From: Ruthenibacterium sp.
Lineage (GTDB): Bacteria; Bacillota; Clostridia; Oscillospirales; Ruminococcaceae
Direction of reading: 5' to 3'
Assembly (NCBI GenBank): GCA_020025255.1
Contig: JAHHSK010000059.1
Coordinates: 1 to 11,183 of the forward strand
DNA length: 11,183 nucleotides
Each line of letters opens with the position of its first letter. Positions within the stretch are counted from its first letter, which is position 1. Position numbers and translations under genes: made by a program. A model generated the notes under the pieces. The model worked only from the letters and a program-made list of their open reading frames with translations. It was not told the origin of the DNA and did not search any database. Below are positions 5,801 through 11,183 of this stretch, one piece after another.

Positions 5801-6893
5801 AGAAAAAAGAAAAAAAGTGCACTATCAAGATCTGCTGCACCGACTGATGGTGGAATATATTTTGCTGCTGATGGTGTATCCGGTGGCGCTTTTTGTGCTG
5901 GTTATCATGGGCTGGGGTATTGTAAAGATGCGCACATGGCAGGAATCCGAATGGGCATATCATCTGCTGAAATTTATACGAGATTATATCGTGTTTTTTG
6001 TGGGCATCATGCTGATTGCAGGCTGGATCGCCATTACCCGTTACTTTATGGCAAAGCCGTTTCGCTATCTGGATGAACTGGCGGCAGCAGCTAAAAAGCT
6101 GGCGGATCCGACCATGGAACCGATCGAGCTTTCCGGTGCAATGGCATATTTGGAAAACGATCTGAACCGTGTGCGGGAAAAGGCACTGAACAATGCCAAT
6201 GCGGCAAAACTGGCAGAACAGAGAAAAAACGATCTTGTGATCTATCTTGCGCATGATTTGAAAACGCCGCTTACCTCTGTCATAGGATATCTGACATTGC
6301 TGCACGATGAGCCGCAGATATCGGAAGATCTGCGCCAAAAATATCTTTCCATTTCGTTGAACAAGGCGGAACGCCTGGAAGATCTGATCAATGAATTCTT
6401 TGAAATCACACGGTTCAATCTTTCGGAAATTTCGCTGGAATACAGCAAGACGAATCTGACGCGGATGCTGGAACAGCTTGTCTTTGAGTTCCAGCCCATG
6501 CTGCAGGAAAAAAATCTGACGTGCAGCCTTGAAATCGAACCGGATACCATAGTGATGTGTGATGTCGATAAAATGCAGCGCGTTTTTGATAATTTGCTGC
6601 GCAATGCGGTAAATTACAGCTTTGCCGATACAGAAATCGAAATCAAAGCGCGTGTGATCGACCAACAGATTCACATTCGTTTTCGAAACCACGGCAATAC
6701 GATCCCGCAGGAAAAGCTGGATCGTATTTTCGAACAGTTTTACCGGCTGGATACCGCCCGCAGTTCCAAAAGCGGGGGTTCGGGGCTTGGCCTTGCCATT
6801 GCAAAGGAAATCGTGGAGCATCACCATGGTACGATCATAGCAAAAAGTGTCGATGAAATCATTCAATTCGAAGTGGTGTTCCCGCTTTCGTAG
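5793..6893 (+). CDS. vanS: VanS, membrane sensor histidine kinase of the vanG cluster
   Basis: A 366-residue sensor kinase that would detect glycopeptides or their effect on the wall and control VanR phosphorylation. Two transmembrane helices (about residues 22-44 and 66-86) flank a very short outer loop of about 20 residues, followed by a HAMP-like linker. The dimerisation/phospho-acceptor H-box is LAHDLKTPLTSVIGYL with His154; then come the N-box FDNLLRNAVNYS, an F-box FEQFYRLD and the G-box GGSGLGLAIAKEIV. The reading frame has no well-placed ATG near the vanR end. I chose TTG 5793, which overlaps the vanR stop by 8 bases with GGGGAG (5775-5780) 12 bases upstream and yields MNKEKRKKVHYQ. 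An ATG at 5736 would lie deep inside vanR and add 19 unlikely residues; GTG 5817 lacks a good ribosome site. The stop codon lies inside the first VanR box. Confidence 0.92.
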   Translation: MNKEKRKKVHYQDLLHRLMVEYILLLMVYPVALFVLVIMGWGIVKMRTWQESEWAYHLLKFIRDYIVFFVGIMLIAGWIAITRYFMAKPFRYLDELAAAAKKLADPTMEPIELSGAMAYLENDLNRVREKALNNANAAKLAEQRKNDLVIYLAHDLKTPLTSVIGYLTLLHDEPQISEDLRQKYLSISLNKAERLEDLINEFFEITRFNLSEISLEYSKTNLTRMLEQLVFEFQPMLQEKNLTCSLEIEPDTIVMCDVDKMQRVFDNLLRNAVNYSFADTEIEIKARVIDQQIHIRFRNHGNTIPQEKLDRIFEQFYRLDTARSSKSGGSGLGLAIAKEIVEHHHGTIIAKSVDEIIQFEVVFPLS

Positions 6894-6910
6894 GAATTTC
6901 GTAAGAAATT
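6888..6910 (+). promoter_or_regulatory. Tandem VanR boxes upstream of vanG
   Basis: TCGTAAGAAATT (6899-6910) matches the published enterococcal VanR consensus TCGTANGAAATT at every position. TCGTAGGAATTT (6888-6899) differs at one. The two starts are 11 bp apart, one helical turn, as expected for head-to-tail binding of an OmpR-type dimer. The first box contains the vanS stop codon (TAG 6891-6893). Orientation is toward vanG. Confidence 0.8.
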
Positions 6911-6924
6911 ATGAGGATAAACCG

Positions 6925-6930
6925 CATAAC
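6925..6930 (+). promoter_or_regulatory. Candidate -10 of the VanR-activated vanG promoter
   Basis: CATAAC (four of six consensus bases) begins 14 bases after the second VanR box. A -35 at normal spacing would fall inside that box, so VanR would replace -35 contacts, as PhoB-class activators do. Transcription would start near 6937, just ahead of the terminator hairpin. GATAAA (6916-6921) is a less well placed alternative. Confidence 0.45.
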
Positions 6931-6950
6931 CTTTTGCGGAAAAACAAAGA

Positions 6951-7009
6951 AACAGCGCGCCTGTTCCTGGTACAATCAAAGTACCGGAAACGGGCGCGCT
7001 GTTGTTTTA
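6951..7009 (+). terminator. Strong intrinsic terminator between vanS and vanG
   Basis: A 23-bp stem (6951-6973 with 6981-7003) has two G-T wobbles and one C-A mismatch. It surrounds the loop AATCAAA and is followed by GTTTTAT. It would end the vanRS transcript, but it also lies downstream of the VanR boxes and their predicted start, so transcripts meant for vanG must pass through it. Confidence 0.9.
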
Positions 7010-7169
7010 TCTCCAGCGGTCATTTTACGGTAATGAGTGGTTACAAAAACGGCAAAATCCGTATCATGCCTCCAACAGCCGCAAGTGCTTGGAAATGCTG
7101 TGGGTTTGGGATGCAACCGAAAATCAAATACGCGGTATGGGTCTGCCGATAAGGAAAGGAAAAAAGAAT
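7010..7169 (+). other. vanG leader region downstream of the terminator
   Basis: These 160 bases contain no second VanR box and no convincing promoter. The best pair, TTACAA (7041-7046) and TATCAT (7062-7067), has only a 15-base spacer. The frame of vanG stays open through the whole stretch, but the strong ribosome site (AAAGGA 7155-7160) points to the ATG at 7170. A short stem GTAA/TTAC (about 7030-7044) is the only evident structure. No known RNA family is recognised. Confidence 0.4.
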
Positions 7170-8222
7170 ATGAAAAAAACAGTTCTTGCCGTTATTTTCG
7201 GCGGGTATTCCACAGAACATGAAGTATCACTGCAATCGGCATCTGCCGTTTTGGAACATCTCGATCCGGCTCGATTCGAAGTAATGCCGATTGGAATCAC
7301 GCGTGACGGAACCTGGTATCACTATACCGGCACCACGGAAAACATACGCAACGATGCATGGGAACAGGATCAAACGAATTGTCATCCTGTTGCAGTGCTG
7401 CAAAACCGAAAGCAAAAGGGATTTTTAGAATTTACCCAAACTACCTGCACGGTGCGGCAGGTCGATCTTGTCTTCCCGGTGCTGCATGGAAAAAACGGAG
7501 AGGACGGAACCCTGCAGGGTCTGTTTGAACTGGCAGGCATTCCGCTGGTAGGATGCGGAACCCTTTCTTCTGCGCTGTGCATGGATAAGGAACGGGCGCA
7601 TCGGTTGGTGCGGTTGGAAGGGATCGAAGTACCCAAAGCTGTGACCTTCACCCAATGCGATTCCAAAAAGGCAAAGGCAGAAATCGAGCAGCAGCTGCAG
7701 TATCCGCTGTTTGTAAAACCCGTGCGTTCCGGCTCATCTTTCGGAATTACCCGAATTCAATCCCCGCACGAATTGGATGCCGCTGTGGAGCAGGCGTTTC
7801 AGTATGATTCCGCTGTGACCGTGGAGCAGGCGGTAGAAGGCTTTGAAGTAGGCTGCGCAGTGTTGGGCAACGAAGAGCTGAAGGTCGGCAGAGTGGATGA
7901 AATCGAGTTATCAGGCGGATTTTTTGATTACACAGAAAAATATACGCTGAAAAGCTCAACGATCCATATGCCCGCCCGCATTAGCAGCGATACGGAAAAA
8001 AGAGTGCAGGAAGCGGCAAAGAAGGTTTACAGAGCACTCGGATGCAGCGGATTTGCGCGTGTCGATTTTTTCCTCACACCCGATCAGCAGATCGTCTTTA
8101 ATGAGGTGAATACGATCCCGGGCTTTACAGCGCATAGCCGGTATCCCAAAATGATGGAAGGAATAGGCCTGTCTTTTTCCGAAATGCTGGAACAATTGAT
8201 TGGGCTTTACACAGAAAAATGA
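7170..8222 (+). CDS. vanG: VanG, D-alanine--D-serine ligase
   Basis: A 350-residue ATP-grasp ligase that joins D-Ala to D-Ser for the peptidoglycan precursor, lowering vancomycin affinity. The N-terminal GGYSTEHEVSLQSASAV (residues 11-27) and HGKNGEDGTLQG (106-117) are Ddl/Van signatures. The ATP-binding segment is YPLFVKPVRSGSSFGI, and the C-terminal NEVNTIPGF (Asn311, Glu312 and Asn314) supplies the metal ligands. The substrate loop FFDYTEKYTLKSS with EKY at 256-258 is of the D-Ser/VanG type, not the VanA/VanB D-Lac type, and no vanH lactate dehydrogenase is present. By memory of the enterococcal protein (349 residues), similarity is high over the full length. AAAGGA lies 9 bases before the ATG. 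It is the first gene of a coupled G-XY-T set; its TGA overlaps the vanXY ATG. A housekeeping Ddl is unlikely given the neighbours. Confidence 0.95.
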   Translation: MKKTVLAVIFGGYSTEHEVSLQSASAVLEHLDPARFEVMPIGITRDGTWYHYTGTTENIRNDAWEQDQTNCHPVAVLQNRKQKGFLEFTQTTCTVRQVDLVFPVLHGKNGEDGTLQGLFELAGIPLVGCGTLSSALCMDKERAHRLVRLEGIEVPKAVTFTQCDSKKAKAEIEQQLQYPLFVKPVRSGSSFGITRIQSPHELDAAVEQAFQYDSAVTVEQAVEGFEVGCAVLGNEELKVGRVDEIELSGGFFDYTEKYTLKSSTIHMPARISSDTEKRVQEAAKKVYRALGCSGFARVDFFLTPDQQIVFNEVNTIPGFTAHSRYPKMMEGIGLSFSEMLEQLIGLYTEK

Positions 8223-8977
8223 AAACGATTGAATTAGAACCGAATCAAGTTCATAGAGGCACGCTGCTGCTTGTGAATTCAGAACATCCGTTTTATGATT
8301 CCCAAATGAACGGCCTTGTAAATGCAGATGCCCGCACCCCGGATATCTTGATCCGGCGGGACGCAGCCAATATCCTGCAGTTGATCTTGCAGCACATCCT
8401 TGCGAAAGGGCAGATCATACCGGTCAGCGGATATCGCTCGGCGGCAGAGCAAACCGAGATTTTCAAAGACTCGCTGCGGGATAACGGGGAAGAGTTTACC
8501 CGAAAATATGTAGCACAGCCCAATCACAGTGAACATCAGACCGGGCTGGCAATCGATTTGGGCCTGAATAAGGGCAAAATCGATTTTATCTGTCCGCATT
8601 TTCCGTATGAGGGGATTTGCGAACGCTTCCGGCAAACAGCGCCGAAGCACGGTTTCATTGAACGATATGCAAAAGAAAAAGAATCCATCACCGGGATCGG
8701 GCACGAACCATGGCACTTTCGGTATGTCGGATATCCGCATTCGGAAATCATGGTGGAAAATCAGCTGGCAATGGAAGAGTATATGGAATTCATCAAGAAG
8801 TATACTCCGGAACATCCGCTGGTGCACGAACAGAAAAACGGGCGCAAGACACGGGTGTACTATGTCCCGCAGGATAAGGAAAAAACCGTGGTGGCGATTC
8901 CGGAAACAACAGCCTATCAGGTTTCCGGCAACAACATGGACGGATATATTGTAACGTTATGGGGGGAACAGCAATGA
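8219..8977 (+). CDS. vanXY: VanXY, bifunctional D,D-dipeptidase/D,D-carboxypeptidase
   Basis: A 252-residue zinc peptidase of the VanX/VanY (M15B) family. VanXY enzymes hydrolyse D-Ala-D-Ala dipeptide and remove the terminal D-Ala from UDP-MurNAc-pentapeptide, so only D-Ala-D-Ser precursors remain. Zinc ligands are His106 and Asp113 in SEHQTGLAIDLG and His166 in EPWHFRYVG, with Glu163 as catalytic base; Arg73 in SGYRSAAEQTE fits the conserved substrate arginine. No signal peptide or membrane anchor is seen, consistent with a cytoplasmic enzyme, unlike membrane-bound VanY. Length is close to enterococcal VanXYG (254), including a C-terminal tail of about 55 residues after the catalytic core. 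The start ATG overlaps the vanG stop (ATGA), and its own TGA overlaps the vanT ATG, indicating translational coupling. Confidence 0.94.
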   Translation: MKTIELEPNQVHRGTLLLVNSEHPFYDSQMNGLVNADARTPDILIRRDAANILQLILQHILAKGQIIPVSGYRSAAEQTEIFKDSLRDNGEEFTRKYVAQPNHSEHQTGLAIDLGLNKGKIDFICPHFPYEGICERFRQTAPKHGFIERYAKEKESITGIGHEPWHFRYVGYPHSEIMVENQLAMEEYMEFIKKYTPEHPLVHEQKNGRKTRVYYVPQDKEKTVVAIPETTAYQVSGNNMDGYIVTLWGEQQ

Positions 8978-11121
8978 CAGAGCGGCAGCAATATCGCGGG
9001 CTTGACATCTTTCGGCTGGCTGCTGCGATTCTGGTAATTGCCATTCATACCGGGCCGCTTGCTCAAATCAATAGTACGGCGGATTTCATCCTTACAAGGA
9101 TTGCTGCGCGTGTGGCGGTTCCGTTTTTCTTTATGACAACCGGCTTTTTCCTGATTTCAAAATATCATTTCGGGGCGGAAAAGCTTAAAAATTTCCTGAA
9201 AAAAACAGCCGTGATCTATGCGGGTGCAATGATTGTGTATCTGCCGGTGAATTGGTATAATGGGTCGTTTCAAAAGACACCGCTGCTGCCGAACCTTTTG
9301 AAAGATATTGTACTGGAAGGCACAATGTATCATTTGTGGTATCTGCCGGCATCCATGCTGGGGGCATCGCTGGCTTGGTATCTTGTTACAAAGAAAGGAT
9401 ACAAAAAGGCATTGCGGATCGGTACGCTGCTGTATCTGGTGGGGCTGCTGGGTGACAGTTATTATGGTATGGCGCAAGCGATCCCGGGCTTGAACCGGTT
9501 TTACAGCCTTGTTTTTGAAGTGACAGAGCAGACGCGCAACGGCCTGTTTTTTGCACCGATCTTTTTGATTTTGGGCGGCTTGCTTGCAGATCATCCGCCT
9601 AAAATCACACGCCGCACCAGCGCAGCAGGCTTTGCAGTCAGCTTTGGCCTGATGCTGGCAGAAGGCTTGATGCTGCGCCGTCTGGGGTGGCAGCGCCGCG
9701 ACAGCATGTACGTTTTCCTGCTGCCATGCATGCTGTTTTTGTTCTGTATGCTTATGCAGATTCGCGGCAAGCGCCTGCGGACACTGCGCAGCCTTTCTCT
9801 GGCGGTATATCTTTTGCATCCTATGGTGATTATTGCCGTTCGCTTTGCGGCAAAAGTACTGCACTTACGCCCATTGCTTGTGGAACATGCTTTTGTGCAT
9901 TTTCTTGTCGTCAGTGTGCTGTCTGTATTCGGCGCAATGTGTATTTTAAAAATAGGGGAAAAGCTGGGCGGTAAAAAAAGCCCGTGCAATGAACAAACCG
10001 ACCGTGCGTATATCGAGCTGAACGTGCAAAATCTGGCACATAACGTAGCTGTTTTGAAAAAAGCAATGCCGGAACACTGTGAATTTATGGCGGTAATCAA
10101 GGCAGAAGCATATGGGCACGGCGCATACCAAATTGCCGCCGCGCTCAATCGAATGGGAGTGCGTTCGTTTGCAGTGGCAACGATCGATGAGGCTATCGCA
10201 TTGAGAAAATGCGGGATCGAGGGAGAAATCCTGATTTTAGGATATACAGCGCCGGAACGTGCAAGGCAGCTTCGCCGGTATGACCTGATCCAGACCGTAA
10301 TTGATTCTCACCATGCAGCCCGTCTCAATCGGGAACACTGCAATGTGAAAGTGCACGTCAAAATCGATACCGGAATGCATCGGCTGGGAGTTGATTTTCG
10401 GGATGCGGAATCGGTACACCGGATTTTCCAAATGGAGCATCTGAAGATTTGCGGCATGTTCACTCATCTGTGTGCGGCAGATCAGCTGGATGAGGAAAGC
10501 CAGCTGTTCACATATCAGCAGATCCAAAACTTTGAAGAATTGATCAAGCGGCTCAAAGCGGGCGGGGATGTGATTCCCAAGGTGCATATGCAAAGCAGCT
10601 ATGGCCTGCTGAATTACCCGCAGCTGCAGTGTGATTATGTAAGGATTGGGATCGCACTGTATGGAGTGTTGAGCGGACGCAATGACGCGACACGGCTTTC
10701 TTTGGATTTGAAACCGGTTCTGTCGCTGAAATCCAGCGTGATCCTGCTGCGGAAAATTCAAAAAGGGGAAAGCGTAGGCTACAACCGAGCCTTTACTGCG
10801 CAAAGAGACAGCGTCATTGCAATCGTTCCGATCGGATACGCCGACGGATATCCAAGAAATCTTTCACAGGAAAAAGGTTATGTTCTGATTGGCGCGGCAA
10901 GGGTGCCGATAATCGGAAAAATCTGTATGGATCAGTTGGCGGTGGATGTTACCGATTTGCCAAAAGTAGAGCGTGGTATGCCGGTAACCCTGATCGGACG
11001 GGATGGAAATGCAGAGATATGTGCCGGCGAGGTTGCACAAAGCTCACAAACCATTACGAATGAAATCCTAAGCCGTCTGGGAAACAGGCTGAAGATTATC
11101 ACAGCAGAACAAACCGTGTGA
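8974..11121 (+). CDS. vanT: VanT, membrane-bound serine racemase
   Basis: A 715-residue two-domain protein that supplies D-serine to VanG. Residues 1 to about 335 form an acyltransferase-3-like membrane domain with about ten helices, opening YRGLDIFRLAAAILVIAIH (His25), thought to aid L-serine uptake. From about residue 343 there is an alanine-racemase fold: PLP lysine Lys376 (AVIKAEAYGHG) and catalytic Tyr603 (VGYNRAF). MHRLGVDF and KICMDQLAVDVT are further racemase signatures. Near the C-terminus TITNEILSRLGNR has Asn696 where alanine racemases have Tyr; from memory, this asparagine is tied to serine activity in enterococcal VanT. Length matches VanT of the vanG type (712). I chose ATG 8974 over in-frame ATG 8959: a G-run (8961-8966) sits 7 bases upstream and the ATG overlaps the vanXY TGA. 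No terminator is visible in the last 62 bases of the window. Confidence 0.95.
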   Translation: MTERQQYRGLDIFRLAAAILVIAIHTGPLAQINSTADFILTRIAARVAVPFFFMTTGFFLISKYHFGAEKLKNFLKKTAVIYAGAMIVYLPVNWYNGSFQKTPLLPNLLKDIVLEGTMYHLWYLPASMLGASLAWYLVTKKGYKKALRIGTLLYLVGLLGDSYYGMAQAIPGLNRFYSLVFEVTEQTRNGLFFAPIFLILGGLLADHPPKITRRTSAAGFAVSFGLMLAEGLMLRRLGWQRRDSMYVFLLPCMLFLFCMLMQIRGKRLRTLRSLSLAVYLLHPMVIIAVRFAAKVLHLRPLLVEHAFVHFLVVSVLSVFGAMCILKIGEKLGGKKSPCNEQTDRAYIELNVQNLAHNVAVLKKAMPEHCEFMAVIKAEAYGHGAYQIAAALNRMGVRSFAVATIDEAIALRKCGIEGEILILGYTAPERARQLRRYDLIQTVIDSHHAARLNREHCNVKVHVKIDTGMHRLGVDFRDAESVHRIFQMEHLKICGMFTHLCAADQLDEESQLFTYQQIQNFEELIKRLKAGGDVIPKVHMQSSYGLLNYPQLQCDYVRIGIALYGVLSGRNDATRLSLDLKPVLSLKSSVILLRKIQKGESVGYNRAFTAQRDSVIAIVPIGYADGYPRNLSQEKGYVLIGAARVPIIGKICMDQLAVDVTDLPKVERGMPVTLIGRDGNAEICAGEVAQSSQTITNEILSRLGNRLKIITAEQTV

Positions 11122-11183
11122 TACAGTGGGCGGCTTTCCGGTGTATAAATTGTAGAAGATACGCTGTTATAAAAAGCTTCGAG

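Noticed and set aside
5763..6866. A 367-codon open frame antisense to vanS
   Set aside because: The translation is rich in His, Cys, Gln and Phe with no domain signature and lies wholly under a well-supported kinase gene. It is a codon-bias shadow.
7041..7067. Possible vanG promoter TTACAA-N15-TATCAT after the terminator
   Set aside because: The 15-base spacer is too short for a normal sigma-A promoter and there is no nearby VanR box.
7002..7169. Longer VanG protein starting upstream of 7170
   Set aside because: The upstream in-frame ATGs lack ribosome sites and the first lies in the terminator. AAAGGA at 7155-7160 and homolog length support 7170.
9157..9864. A 235-codon open frame antisense to the membrane half of vanT
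   Set aside because: Very high His, Gln and Cys content with no motif; the plus-strand membrane domain explains the region.

Overview
The window comes from a low-to-mid GC Bacillota chromosome, most likely a gut member of class Clostridia (Oscillospiraceae/Lachnospiraceae-like). The reasons are a DUF3793 gene beside a short flavodoxin, a UPF0597-type cysteine desulfidase, AGGAG-type ribosome binding sites and Gram-positive sigma-A promoters. This placement is an inference; no rRNA or other marker gene is present. No transposase, integrase, tRNA, rRNA or CRISPR array was seen.

Left part (1-4840). An iron-sulfur L-cysteine desulfidase-like gene ends at a strong hairpin (1352-1389). A sigma-A promoter with two TTAG-N6-CTAA palindromes then drives a two-gene DUF3793-flavodoxin operon, closed by a clear intrinsic terminator (2762-2811). 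Next comes a MerR-type promoter (2884-2913) with no regulator gene behind it, a ~120-base leader ending in a second intrinsic terminator, and a small carbon-nitrogen hydrolase gene. An AEC-family membrane transporter lies on the minus strand, driven by a near-consensus promoter and divergent from the next operon.

Right part (4960-11121). This is a complete VanG-type glycopeptide-resistance cluster in the order vanR-vanS-vanG-vanXY-vanT, all on the plus strand. VanS and VanR form the sensor and response regulator. VanT makes D-serine from L-serine, VanG joins D-Ala to D-Ser, and VanXY destroys D-Ala-D-Ala dipeptide and D-Ala-ended pentapeptide. Cell-wall precursors then end in D-Ala-D-Ser, which vancomycin binds poorly. 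The enterococcal accessory genes vanU, vanY and vanW are absent.

The main regulatory observation is at the vanS-vanG junction. Two tandem copies of the 12-bp VanR box (one perfect, one with a single mismatch) overlap the vanS stop codon. They are followed by a plausible -10 and, before vanG, by a 23-bp-stem intrinsic terminator. vanG expression may therefore be controlled by attenuation or anti-termination as well as by VanR activation.
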